The notes under the pieces: generated by a model
Seen by the model: the letters and a program-made list of their open reading frames with translations, nothing else
Told to the model about the DNA's origin: nothing
The model's database searches: none
Made by a program: the position numbers and the translations under genes
Shown here: positions 27,511 to 36,566 of the stretch, one piece after another
How positions within the stretch are numbered: the stretch's first letter is position 1
How the letters are laid out: each line of letters begins with the position of its first letter
NCBI GenBank assembly: GCA_017415805.1
Contig: JAFQEC010000013.1
Coordinates: 1-64,000, forward strand
From: Clostridia bacterium
GTDB taxonomy: Bacteria; Bacillota; Clostridia; Oscillospirales; CAG-272
DNA length: 64,000 nucleotides
Direction of reading: 5' to 3'

Positions 27511-28703
27511 CAGCGTTTGTGCGTGCTGTACCGTGAGATCGACAGCACGATCCCCATTTCAAAAATCTGTATGGCCAAAAAGGTGCCGCCCGAGCTGAAA
27601 AACGGCAGAGAGACACCCGTATTCGGCATGGAATTGGTGACTACCGCAATGTTGAGCGCGGTCTGCAGGGCAAGCTTGAGCGAGATGCCGTAGACCGCCA
27701 AGGACGAAAAGCGGTCGGGGGCGTGTGCCGCGATGCGAAAGCCGCGCAGGATCAGCGCCAAAAACAGCACGATCATCAATAGTGCCCCCAGAAAGCCGAG
27801 CTCCTCGCAGATCACGGTAAAGATAAAATCGTTTTGCGGCTGGGAAACATAGCCGTGCTTTTGCCGTCCGTTTCCAAGCCCCAGACCGAAAAGTCCACCC
27901 GAGCCGATGGCGTAGAGCCCCTGCAAGGTCTGCCACGCCGAGCCCAACGGATCGACCTGCTCGATATGTAGCCAGGTATCCACGCGCACCTGCGCGTAGG
28001 ACGAGACCAAAATCAACAGACATCCCGCCGCCGCCACGGCCGCCGCCATAATACCCAGATACCGCAACCGCGTGCCGCCGAGAAACATGACGCTGACACC
28101 GAGCATCGCTATGATCAAAAGCCCTGAAATGTGCTTCTCTGCCGCCACAAGAAGGCAGACGGCAGCGATCAGACCGCCCGGCAGCAGTACCCCGTAGCGA
28201 AAGCTGCCACCACGGGGCTTGGCGGAAAAGATCTTGTCCTCATGCTTGCTCATCACCAGCGCAAGCACCAGCACAAGCGCAGGCTTTGCGAGCTCCGAGG
28301 GCTGGACGGTCAGCGGTCCGATCACCAGCCAGCGCTGTGCACCGCCCCCCACCGTGCCGATGAGCAGCACAAGCACAAGCAAAAAGAGTGTCCCTGCATA
28401 CATGCACACGCCAAAGCCGCGCCAGAAATCGGGCTTGGCCAACACCACGAAGGGCGCAGTCAGTGCAAGTGAAAGCACGGCAAAGAGCAAATACCGCTTA
28501 AAAAAATAGGTGCGCTCCCCGTAAAACTGCTCGGCATACACGGCGCTTGCGCTAAAGGACATGACCGCACCGAAGGTGAGCAACAAAAGCACCAAGAGCA
28601 AGAAAACCGTGTCGATGCTCCCGCGGCGCACGCCGCCGCTTTCGATCTCCTGCTCGTCTGGCCTTGGAAAAAGCAATCCGTCGAAAAAGCTCTTTATTCC
28701 CAT
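27510..28703 (-). CDS. ftsW: FtsW, SEDS peptidoglycan glycosyltransferase
   Basis: Polymerises lipid II at the septum together with a class B PBP. The 397-residue product has about ten transmembrane helices and SEDS landmarks: MSFSASAVYAE near the N-terminus, KPALVLVLALVMSKHE, GLFGLGLGNGRQKHGYVSQ, NDFIFTVICEELGFLGA and a C-terminal NTGVSLPFFSSGGT segment. ATG 28703 follows GGAGGATGAGGAT, four bases after the mraY stop; the longer reading into mraY is not used. Position in the dcw cluster favours FtsW over RodA or SpoVE, though SpoVE cannot be excluded in a sporeformer. Confidence 0.92.
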   Translation of the reverse strand: MGIKSFFDGLLFPRPDEQEIESGGVRRGSIDTVFLLLVLLLLTFGAVMSFSASAVYAEQFYGERTYFFKRYLLFAVLSLALTAPFVVLAKPDFWRGFGVCMYAGTLFLLVLVLLIGTVGGGAQRWLVIGPLTVQPSELAKPALVLVLALVMSKHEDKIFSAKPRGGSFRYGVLLPGGLIAAVCLLVAAEKHISGLLIIAMLGVSVMFLGGTRLRYLGIMAAAVAAAGCLLILVSSYAQVRVDTWLHIEQVDPLGSAWQTLQGLYAIGSGGLFGLGLGNGRQKHGYVSQPQNDFIFTVICEELGFLGALLMIVLFLALILRGFRIAAHAPDRFSSLAVYGISLKLALQTALNIAVVTNSMPNTGVSLPFFSSGGTFLAIQIFEMGIVLSISRYSTHKR

Positions 28704-28707
28704 ATCC

Positions 28708-29703
28708 TCATCCTCCGAAATAGGCCAGTCCCGCAAGGAAGACACTCACCGCAAGGGAAAGCGCCACGATGCTCCCCTCGCGAAGCCCGCATTTTTCCAG
28801 ATGATGGTGAAACGGTGCCATGCGAAAGAGGCGCTTGCCCCCCGTGCACTTGAAATACACGACCTGCAAGATCACCGAGAGCGTCTCCCACACGAATACA
28901 GCTCCTGCGATCAGCACGGCCAGCGGATGCGCCGTCACGATGCCGAGGGCTGCCACAAAGCCGCCAAAGAACAGCGACCCCGTGTCACCCATAAAGACCT
29001 TGGCAGGATGACGGTTGAACAAAAGAAACCCCAGCGCCGCGCCAAGAAGCATCACCCCCGAGAGCGCGCTGATCGGAAGCCGATCGCGCAGTCCAAGCAA
29101 GAGAAAAAAGCCGCCCATGACCGCCACGTTGACCGAAAGCAGGCCATCCAGCCCATCGGTCAGGTTCAAGGCGTTGACAAGCCCCGTGAGGAACAGAAGT
29201 GCCAGCGGATAATAGAAAAAGCCGAGATCAAGGGCCGCGCCGCCAAAGGGCAGGCGGATGACGGTGCTCACACCGCAAAAGCGACGGGCAAGTAGCAAAA
29301 AGATTGCCGAGGCAAGCAGCTGCAACAGATATTTTTGCGGTGCGGTCAAGCCTTGATTTTGCTTTTTGAGCAGCTTACATGCATCATCTGCAACGCCGAT
29401 CGCACCGCATGCCAGCGCATATACCAGAACCGTCCAAAACAGCCGCAGCTCCTGCGCGCGCTCTGTTCGCAACAGCCACACCCCGTACAGCACACCAACA
29501 CCGACGATAGCAAAAATAAAGGCCAAGCCGCCCATGGTGGGCGTGCCCGCCTTGGAAAGGTGCCACGCAGGGCCGATCTCCAAAATACGCTGTCCCGCAT
29601 GGCGGCGCTGCAATACGGGGATAAGCAGGTGTGTCGCCAGCACGGTAAAGACAAGGACCGCGACAAACACCGCCGCATATTCGATATAACGCTCCCCCGT
29701 CAT
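28708..29703 (-). CDS. mraY: MraY, phospho-MurNAc-pentapeptide translocase
   Basis: Links UDP-MurNAc-pentapeptide to undecaprenyl phosphate to give lipid I. The 331-residue polytopic product has the catalytic signatures: ADDACKLLKKQNQGLT, NLTDGLDGL, FMGDTGSL and PFHHHLEK near the C-terminus. The start codon overlaps the murF stop (ATGA). Normally murD follows mraY; here ftsW follows directly. Confidence 0.96.
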   Translation of the reverse strand: MTGERYIEYAAVFVAVLVFTVLATHLLIPVLQRRHAGQRILEIGPAWHLSKAGTPTMGGLAFIFAIVGVGVLYGVWLLRTERAQELRLFWTVLVYALACGAIGVADDACKLLKKQNQGLTAPQKYLLQLLASAIFLLLARRFCGVSTVIRLPFGGAALDLGFFYYPLALLFLTGLVNALNLTDGLDGLLSVNVAVMGGFFLLLGLRDRLPISALSGVMLLGAALGFLLFNRHPAKVFMGDTGSLFFGGFVAALGIVTAHPLAVLIAGAVFVWETLSVILQVVYFKCTGGKRLFRMAPFHHHLEKCGLREGSIVALSLAVSVFLAGLAYFGG

Positions 29704-31085
29704 ACAAGCCTCCTTACAGCCGCTACCGCACGACCCAGCATCATGCGGTGCGCCGCCTTAAACAAGATCACCGCATCGGGCGGTGTCGTACGGCAGATCG
29801 CCTCTGCCAGCGCCTCGATATCCTCCTCGGCAAAGCTTTGCACCTGCGAGAGCCCCGCGCGGCGTGCCGCCTTTGCGATGTCCTCGGCACGCGTGCCGCA
29901 GGTAAACAGCGCGCAAATGCCGCTGTTCGCCGCCGCTTCGCCCACCGTTCCGTGCAGAGCGTCGGAAAATTTTCCCAGCTCCAGCATATCGCCCAGCACC
30001 GCAACCGCAGGTCGTCCGTTTGCGGTATGCACCAGTGTTTCCAGTGCTGCCAGCACCGATTCGGGGGCGGCGTTGTAGGTATCGTCCAGCAAAAGACGCG
30101 TTCCCGCGCGCACGCGACGCATACGCGGCGTATATTGTCCCGCCACACGCAGGCCTTGACGAATGGCATCGTCCGAGCAGCCTGCAAGCATGCCCACGCT
30201 TGCGACAAAGGCAAGCGTATTCACGCCGCTCTCGCCAGGGATCGGCCATGCAAGTTTAGTTATGACCCGATCACCGCACCTTATGTCGAGCACGGTGCCC
30301 TTTTTTGCAACGGAAATATTTTCCGCGCGAAAATCGGCCTCTTGTCCCTTCCCCACGCGCAAAATGCGCGCGCCCGTTTCGGCGCCGCAAAGTGTGTCGG
30401 GCAGGAGCAGAGCACCGCCCGTGCGCAGGCCTGCGGCGATCTGTAGCTTCTCGTGAATCAGTTCGTCACGGCTTTGAAAATTCCCGATGTGCGCACAGCC
30501 CACGTTCAGCAAAAGCGCAAGATCGGGCGCAAGTGCGCGCGAGAGCGCCGCCATTTCCCCCGGGTGGTTGATCCCCAGCTCCAGCACCAGATGCGGCGCA
30601 TCCTCCATGGAGAGCAACGAAAGCGGCATCCCCACCGAGCTGTTGTAATTCCCTTCGTTGCACCGCACCTCACCGCAAGCGGCGAGCACACGGGTGACGG
30701 CCTCCTTGACCGTGGTCTTCCCCACACTCCCGCCCACGGCGATCACGCGCCCTCCGAGCGCACCGCGGCGGTATGCAGCCGCCGCTAGCAGCGCCTGCTC
30801 CACAGAGGGTACGAAATAGGCCACGAGATCCCCTGCGGGCAGCGGCGTTCCCGTTGGAACGAGCAGTCCGCCCGCGCCGCGGCGCAGAGCCTCACCGATA
30901 TGCAGCACGCCGTCGGTATGCTCCCCCTTGAGCGCCACAAACAGATCCCCCGCGCACACCTCGCGCGAGTCGGTGGCGATCCCCTTGATACACATGGGTG
31001 CCCTTCCGCAAAAGCGCACCTCGGCACGCAGTGCAACACCCAGCACATCGGGATTGCGCAGCAAACGGCAAAGCTCAGTCCGCAT
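29700..31085 (-). CDS. murF: MurF, UDP-MurNAc-tripeptide--D-Ala-D-Ala ligase
   Basis: Completes the cytoplasmic peptidoglycan precursor by adding D-Ala-D-Ala. The 461-residue Mur ligase has an N-terminal binding domain (TDSREVCAGDLFVALKGEHTD region), the ATP loop VGGSVGKTTVKEAV, the ELGINHPGEM motif and the C-terminal DDTYNAAPESV and VLGDMLELG motifs. ATG 31085 follows GGGAGGAGG; the longer reading into murE is spurious. It overlaps murE by 11 nt and mraY by 4 nt. Confidence 0.95.
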   Translation of the reverse strand: MRTELCRLLRNPDVLGVALRAEVRFCGRAPMCIKGIATDSREVCAGDLFVALKGEHTDGVLHIGEALRRGAGGLLVPTGTPLPAGDLVAYFVPSVEQALLAAAAYRRGALGGRVIAVGGSVGKTTVKEAVTRVLAACGEVRCNEGNYNSSVGMPLSLLSMEDAPHLVLELGINHPGEMAALSRALAPDLALLLNVGCAHIGNFQSRDELIHEKLQIAAGLRTGGALLLPDTLCGAETGARILRVGKGQEADFRAENISVAKKGTVLDIRCGDRVITKLAWPIPGESGVNTLAFVASVGMLAGCSDDAIRQGLRVAGQYTPRMRRVRAGTRLLLDDTYNAAPESVLAALETLVHTANGRPAVAVLGDMLELGKFSDALHGTVGEAAANSGICALFTCGTRAEDIAKAARRAGLSQVQSFAEEDIEALAEAICRTTPPDAVILFKAAHRMMLGRAVAAVRRLV

Positions 31086-32547
31086 CGTTCGCCTCCTCCC
31101 GTGCGCGGATACATTCGCACACGATGTCACGCTCCGAGAACGGGATGCGCGCTCTGCCGCGGATCTCATATTCCTCGTGCCCCTTGCCCGCAAGCAAGAG
31201 AATGTCGCCGCGCCGCGCGTGCGCCACGGCGTATGCGATCGCCTCGCGGCGGTCGGGCAGGATCTTATAGGGCCGCTCCTTATCCACGCCCTTCAGAATA
31301 TCGTGCAGGATATCCTCGGGACGCTCGCTGCGGCAATTATCCGAGGTCAGGATCAAAAAATCAGCAAGTCGCGAGGCCACGCGCCCCATTTCGGCGCGCT
31401 TGGTGCGGTCGCGGTCGCCGCCGCAACCGAACAGCAGCACGATCCTCTGCTCGGGCGCGCGGAAGCCGCGCACGCAGCAAAGGAGCTTTTCGAGCGCATC
31501 GGGCGTGTGGGCATAATCCAAAAACACCGAAACGCCAAGGCGGTTTTCACCCACGCGCTCGATCCTCCCCTTCACACCGCCAAAGGCGGAAAGCGCCTCC
31601 TTGACCGTACAGTGCGCCACACCCAGAGAAAGTGCCGTTGTGGCGGCGAGCGCACCGTTCTCCACCGAAAAATCGCCCGGAATAGGCAGGGAGAGCGAAA
31701 GGGGTGCGCTCTCACTCATCAGGGTAAAGCAAACGCCGTCCGCGCCCTGCTTTTGCACGTTGCGCACGGTCTGCGGTGAAACGGTGCGCACGGGGAGCTC
31801 CAGCGTATCCGAAAGACGCATGCCGTAATCGCCAAAGCAGGAGACCACGGCCTCGTCACACTGCGAAAAGAGCTTGCGCTTCTCGGCAAAATAGGATTCC
31901 ATATCGCCGTGCAGATCCAGATGATCGGGCGTGAGATTGGTAAAAACCGCACGCGCAAAGTGAAGGGGCGCTACCTTGGAAAAGGTCAGTGCGTGCGAGG
32001 TGACCTCCATGACCGTATGCGTCGCACCGCGCGCACGCAGCTCGGCCAGCAGTGCATACAGCTCCGAAGGGTCCGGGGTGGTCATATTCGCCAGTGCATC
32101 GGCATTGGCAAGCGACAGCACCTCCTCGTTGAAGCGGCACTCCACCGTGCCGATCAGACCGCAATCATACCCTGCCGCACGCAAAATTGCAAACAGCATG
32201 GCGGCCGTTGAGGTCTTGCCGTTCGTGCCCGTGATGCCGACGAGCTTCATGCCCCGCGCGGGGTGTCCGTACCATGCGTCAAAGAGCTGTGCCAGTGCCG
32301 CGCGCGCATCCGACACGACAAGGCAGGGACAGCCCTCGGCCTCGCGCTCCGCGAGCACAAGCACTGCACCCCGCCGCCGTGCTTCGGCGATATGGCAAAA
32401 GCCGTCCTGCGAGAGACCCCGCAGTGCCACAAAGATCTCTCCGCGTCGCACCGTGCGCGAATCCGAGGAGATCCCTTCGATCTCCACATCCGCAAGCTCG
32501 TTTGAAAAAGCGATCTGTGCCTCTCGCAACAATTTGCTAAGTCTCAT
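31075..32547 (-). CDS. murE: MurE, UDP-MurNAc-dipeptide--diamino-acid ligase
   Basis: Adds the third-position diamino acid to the peptidoglycan precursor. The 490-residue product has the SSDSRTVRRGEIFVALRG binding motif, GITGTNGKTSTAAML ATP loop, MEVTSHAL and DYAHTPDALE. The specificity loop near residue 400 reads SDNCRSERPEDI. Meso-DAP enzymes carry DNPR and lysine enzymes do not keep the Arg, so DAP is likely although Pro is replaced by Cys. ATG 32547 follows GAGGGGA; the upstream extension overlapping the PBP gene is not native. It overlaps murF by 11 nt. Confidence 0.94.
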   Translation of the reverse strand: MRLSKLLREAQIAFSNELADVEIEGISSDSRTVRRGEIFVALRGLSQDGFCHIAEARRRGAVLVLAEREAEGCPCLVVSDARAALAQLFDAWYGHPARGMKLVGITGTNGKTSTAAMLFAILRAAGYDCGLIGTVECRFNEEVLSLANADALANMTTPDPSELYALLAELRARGATHTVMEVTSHALTFSKVAPLHFARAVFTNLTPDHLDLHGDMESYFAEKRKLFSQCDEAVVSCFGDYGMRLSDTLELPVRTVSPQTVRNVQKQGADGVCFTLMSESAPLSLSLPIPGDFSVENGALAATTALSLGVAHCTVKEALSAFGGVKGRIERVGENRLGVSVFLDYAHTPDALEKLLCCVRGFRAPEQRIVLLFGCGGDRDRTKRAEMGRVASRLADFLILTSDNCRSERPEDILHDILKGVDKERPYKILPDRREAIAYAVAHARRGDILLLAGKGHEEYEIRGRARIPFSERDIVCECIRAREEANDAD

Positions 32548-32558
32548 CGTTCCCCTCG

Positions 32559-34799
32559 CTATTCTTTCATCTCGTCGTACGCAAAATACAGTATCACCGC
32601 CGTACCGAAGGGCACACTTGTGCCTGCCGCGGGATACTGTGCGATCACGGTTTTGTCGTATTTGCGGTAATCCTTTGCCCCTGCTACACTCACGTTGTAG
32701 CCGCTGCTTTGCAAAATGCGGTTTGCAAGAGAGGCCGACAGGCCCACAAGATCGGGCACGGTGCAAAGGATCGGTGCTTCGTTCCCGAGCGTGAGCACGA
32801 TGCGCGCGCCGTTGCGCAGGATACTGCTGCCCGCACTCGGGGTCTGCGCGCTGATCACGCTCCCCTCACCCACAAAGGTGTAATCAAAGCCCGACTGTGC
32901 AAGCAATCGGCTTGCCTGCTCCACGCTCCAGCCGATGCAGCTCGGCACGGGGAGCTCCAGATTCTCCAGCTCCTGCTCGGTATAGACTGCCTCCACGCCC
33001 AGATACGGCAATATCGCCTCCAGCACGTTGGCGACATAGGGTGCCGCCACCACACTGCCGTAGCGGCTGCCGTCGGTCGGCTCATCCACCACGATGATGA
33101 CCGCGATCTGCGGCGTATCCGCAGGGGCATACCCCACACACGAGCCGATACGTGCCGTGCGATCGTCACCGATCTTCTCGGACGTGCCTGTTTTGGCCGC
33201 CACGCGATACCCTGCCACATAGGCGTTCTTGGCACCGCCCTCCCCCGCAACGCCCCCTGCAAGGATGGCGGATACGGTCTCGGATGTTTCGCGGCTGATG
33301 ACCGCGCGCCGCACCGCGGTCTCGTGCGCATACACGACGTTTCCGTTGGCATCGGTCGCACTTGCCACCAGATACGGCGTCACAAGCTTGCCGCCGTTGG
33401 CCACGGCCGCGATCGCCGTGATCATTTGCAGGATCGACACCTTGAAGTTCTGACCAAAGGACGCCGTGGCAAGATCCAGCTCGGTGAAATTCGAGGCGGC
33501 GTGAAAGATCGAGTTCCCCTCGCCGGGCAAGTCGATGCCCGTTTTTTCCAGCAAGCCGAAGGCGCGTACGTACTCGTAAAACTTGTCGCACCCGATGCGT
33601 GCCGCAATGGTCATCATAACGGGGTTGTAGGAGTTTTGCAATCCTTCCTCAAAGGTAATGCTTCCGTGCCCACCCTTTTTGTGACAGCGGATCACGCGAT
33701 CCGCCACCTGCATCGAGCCACCGCAAAAAAAGCGCTCGTTGAGGTCGATCACGGCATCCTCCTCCAGAACCGCAGAGCAGGTCAGGGCCTTGAAGGTGGA
33801 GCCGGGCATATAGATCTCGGTGACTGCCTTGTTTGACCAGCTCTCCAGCAAAAGCTCGCTTTTGGCCTTTTTATATTCCTCGCTCTCGGGGGCATACCCC
33901 AGCGCATCCAGCTCCGCTTGTGCATAGGAATTGAGCACAAAGGGGGTATTGAGATCAAAGCCCGGTCCGGTTGCCATTCCAAGGACCGCGCCTGTATTGA
34001 CGTCCATAACGATGCCGCAAACGCGGTTGTTCGCGCCCGATTCGATCATCGTGGCCTCCAGCTGCTCCTCCAGAACCGACTGCACATAAGCATCCAGCGT
34101 GGTGGTGAGCGTGAGTCCGTCGGTCGCGGGCACATAGGCCTCATATTGATTGGGCAGCTCGTTTCCCGTGGAATCGCGCGCCGTGATATACGAGCCGTTC
34201 ACGCCCGATAACATCGTGTTATACTGCAATTCCAGACCGTAGAGCCCTTGCCCGTCACTGCCCGTAAAGCCGAGCACGTGCGAGGCAAGGCTGCCAAAAG
34301 GATAATAGCGCGCGGTGATCGCCTCCACCGCGATCATCTCGTGCAGTCCCTCGTTGTTGACAAACTCCAGCACTGCATCGGCCACGTCGCTCTCGACCGC
34401 GCGCGCCACGGTGCGCTCCAGCTCGGCGGTATGCGTCAGATGCGCACGCACAGCATCGGCCTCCAGCGCAGGTACGCGCGCGGCCAGCGCCACGGCGATC
34501 TGCTCGGCACGAAAGGCGGCATCCTCGGCACGCGCCACCACGTTCGGAAAGACCGAGACACGGTAGACCGTGCGATTGGTGGCAAGCACACGCCCTGCCG
34601 CGTCCAGGATCTCGCCGCGTGCCGCGCGCACGGGTGACTCGGTGGTGAGCTGATCGATCACCTTTTTCTGATAGCGCTCAAAGTCGAACACCTGAATGGC
34701 AAAGATGCGCACCGTGAGAAAGAGGAACACCGCCAATAAAAAGAGTGCGATCACCGAAGAACGCTTCAGTGTGCGCACACGAAAGGATGGCTTTGACAT
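32559..34799 (-). CDS. Class B penicillin-binding protein with two PASTA domains (PBP2x/SpoVD type)
   Basis: Transpeptidase that cross-links septal or spore peptidoglycan with FtsW. The 746-residue product has a short cytoplasmic tail, one transmembrane helix (about 15-37), the PBP dimerisation domain, and catalytic motifs STFK near residue 330, SYN near 386 and KTGTSE near 533. Two PASTA domains (about 612-678 and 680-746) close the protein. ATG 34799 follows AAAGGGGGGA. Cluster position matches ftsI/pbpB/spoVD; two PASTA domains are more like PBP2x than SpoVD of Bacillus, but the choice between vegetative and spore role is open. Confidence 0.93.
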   Translation of the reverse strand: MSKPSFRVRTLKRSSVIALFLLAVFLFLTVRIFAIQVFDFERYQKKVIDQLTTESPVRAARGEILDAAGRVLATNRTVYRVSVFPNVVARAEDAAFRAEQIAVALAARVPALEADAVRAHLTHTAELERTVARAVESDVADAVLEFVNNEGLHEMIAVEAITARYYPFGSLASHVLGFTGSDGQGLYGLELQYNTMLSGVNGSYITARDSTGNELPNQYEAYVPATDGLTLTTTLDAYVQSVLEEQLEATMIESGANNRVCGIVMDVNTGAVLGMATGPGFDLNTPFVLNSYAQAELDALGYAPESEEYKKAKSELLLESWSNKAVTEIYMPGSTFKALTCSAVLEEDAVIDLNERFFCGGSMQVADRVIRCHKKGGHGSITFEEGLQNSYNPVMMTIAARIGCDKFYEYVRAFGLLEKTGIDLPGEGNSIFHAASNFTELDLATASFGQNFKVSILQMITAIAAVANGGKLVTPYLVASATDANGNVVYAHETAVRRAVISRETSETVSAILAGGVAGEGGAKNAYVAGYRVAAKTGTSEKIGDDRTARIGSCVGYAPADTPQIAVIIVVDEPTDGSRYGSVVAAPYVANVLEAILPYLGVEAVYTEQELENLELPVPSCIGWSVEQASRLLAQSGFDYTFVGEGSVISAQTPSAGSSILRNGARIVLTLGNEAPILCTVPDLVGLSASLANRILQSSGYNVSVAGAKDYRKYDKTVIAQYPAAGTSVPFGTAVILYFAYDEMKE

Positions 34800-34825
34800 A
34801 AAAATCCCCCCTTTGAACGAGAATA

Positions 34826-34853
34826 GCGGATCTGCCCTTAAGGGCAGATCCGC
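34826..34853 (-). promoter_or_regulatory. Perfect 28-nt palindrome between ftsL-like gene and PBP gene
   Basis: GCGGATCTGCCCTT followed by its exact complement, without a T run on either side. It can fold into a strong hairpin in the dcw mRNA just before the PBP ribosome site. It may be an attenuator, a processing or stability element, or a protein site. Confidence 0.6.
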
Positions 34854-34913
34854 CGAAAGGACCGACTCCAGGGCCGCATCCAATTCTATTCGTTCGGGGG
34901 AAATTTTAGAACT

Positions 34914-35600
34914 TTATTTACCAAGCGAGGCAAGTGCACGGAACAGCAGCGAGAGGCCGCTTTTGCTCCCTTCCTCGGGGGTGTACACCTCCACGCTGTC
35001 ACCGCCGTCCATGGCAGGATATGCATCGGAGCTTGCACCGGGTGCGGCGTTGTAATCGGCAAGCCACGTCCCGTCGGGGGAGACCTCCATCACCGCGATC
35101 TCACTCTCAAGCGCAGAAATGCTGTCGTTGGTCTTCTTGAGGGCAAGCGAGGTGCAAAGCAGCATGGTGAGCGAGAGCACCATCATCAGCACGAATACCG
35201 CATGCACAAAGGACAGGCGGTGATTGGCCGTGCGCACGACGGCTGAAAGTGACCGAGGCTTGTATACCATCGCCATGCGCGCTTCGCGCTTAGAACGGTC
35301 GGCCTCGGTGCTCAGCTCGGCACGGCGCTCAGCCTGCTCCAGCGAACGGCGTGCAGCACCGATGCGGTCCTTGCTCCCGTAGCGTCGGTTGAAATATTCC
35401 ACAAAATCACCCGTCGTGATGCGTACGCCGCCATCGGGATCGTCGTGCAGATAGACGACTGTGGTGGCATTGGGCATCGGGCTTTTATCGCTTTTTCTGC
35501 CTGCAAGCGCGTTTTGCGTGCGCGCATGGTAACGGCTGCGCAGTTCTTCCAATTGCTTTGCGTAGTCGTCGCGGAAATACTCTTTTTCGTAAATTTCCAT
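34914..35600 (-). CDS. FtsL-like single-pass divisome protein with long cytoplasmic region
   Basis: Probably the FtsL/DivIC-type scaffold of the septal complex, judged by position between rsmH and the PBP gene and by topology. The 228-residue product has a charged cytoplasmic region (1-130, with a VVYLHDDPDGG segment and an arginine/glutamate-rich helix at 80-110), one transmembrane helix (about 131-153), and a short extracellular part with a brief coiled coil (LKKTNDSISALESEIAVMEV start, 155-172). Typical FtsL has only 20-40 cytoplasmic residues, so this is unusual. ATG 35600 follows AAAGGAGG; longer readings run into rsmH. Confidence 0.72.
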   Translation of the reverse strand: MEIYEKEYFRDDYAKQLEELRSRYHARTQNALAGRKSDKSPMPNATTVVYLHDDPDGGVRITTGDFVEYFNRRYGSKDRIGAARRSLEQAERRAELSTEADRSKREARMAMVYKPRSLSAVVRTANHRLSFVHAVFVLMMVLSLTMLLCTSLALKKTNDSISALESEIAVMEVSPDGTWLADYNAAPGASSDAYPAMDGGDSVEVYTPEEGSKSGLSLLFRALASLGK

Positions 35601-35626
35601 TGCTGTGCAGCCTCCTTTTTCAGATT

Positions 35627-36565
35627 TCAGCATTTTTGTGCGATACGCAGCTTTGCGCTGCGTGCGCGGGGATTCTCTGCCAGCTCCGCTTCGCCGGGCA
35701 GGATCGGCTTTTTGGTGATCACGCGAAGCTTCGGCTTGTTGTGACACACACACACGGGGAGTGATTTCGGGCAGGTGCAGCCCACTGCGAGATTCGCAAA
35801 GGTCTGCTTGACGATGCGATCCTCCAGCGAGTGAAAGGTGATAATGGCAATGCGACCGCCGCGGCGCAAGTGCGAAACTGCGCTCTCGATCGCGGGAACG
35901 ATCACGTCCAGCTCACCGTTTACCTCAATACGGATGGCCTGAAACGAACGCTTTGCGGGGTGATGTCCGCCCTCGCGTGCGGCCGCAGGCATTGCGCTCT
36001 TGATCAGCTCTGCGAGCTCTGCCGTGGTTTCGATGGGCTTGCTTTCGCGCTGCGCGACGATGCGCGCGGCGATGCGAGGTGCAAAACGCTCCTCACCGTA
36101 GGTGAACAGGATGCGCTTGAGATCGGCCTCGCTGTACGTATTGACGACCTCGCGTGCGGTCAGCGTGCGACGGCGGTCCATACGCATATCCAACGGTGCA
36201 TCACTTTGATAAGCAAAGCCGCGTTCGGCAACGTCCAGCTGATGCGAGGAAACACCCAGGTCAAGCAGCAAGCCGTCAATTTCGGGTATATTCAAATCGG
36301 AAAGCACCCGGGAAAGCGCTGAAAAATTGCTTCGCACCACGGTGGCGCGCTCCCCCAACGGAGCCAGGCGCGCAGTAGCAGCAGCAATGGCTGCCTCGTC
36401 CTGATCAATGGCGATCAGTCGGCCGCCCTCCAGACAGGACGCGATCGCAAAGGAATGACCTCCGCCACCGGCAGTTCCATCCACATAAATGCCGTCGGGG
36501 CGAATGGCCAGTGCCTGTACCGCTTCCTCGAGCAGCACCGAACGGTGCGAAAAGGAAGCCGACAT
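35627..36565 (-). CDS. rsmH: RsmH, 16S rRNA m4C1402 methyltransferase
   Basis: N4-methylates C1402 of 16S rRNA. The 312-residue product has the SAM loop VDGTAGGGGHS near residue 28, the LLDLGVSSHQLD motif, the KRSFQAIRIEVNGEL segment and a C-terminal TFHSLEDRIVK motif, with Cys residues near the end. ATG 36565 begins one base after the mraZ stop; an in-frame GTG 12 nt upstream is an alternative. Second gene of the cluster, as in most bacteria. Confidence 0.95.
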   Translation of the reverse strand: MSASFSHRSVLLEEAVQALAIRPDGIYVDGTAGGGGHSFAIASCLEGGRLIAIDQDEAAIAAATARLAPLGERATVVRSNFSALSRVLSDLNIPEIDGLLLDLGVSSHQLDVAERGFAYQSDAPLDMRMDRRRTLTAREVVNTYSEADLKRILFTYGEERFAPRIAARIVAQRESKPIETTAELAELIKSAMPAAAREGGHHPAKRSFQAIRIEVNGELDVIVPAIESAVSHLRRGGRIAIITFHSLEDRIVKQTFANLAVGCTCPKSLPVCVCHNKPKLRVITKKPILPGEAELAENPRARSAKLRIAQKC

Positions 36566-36566
36566 A

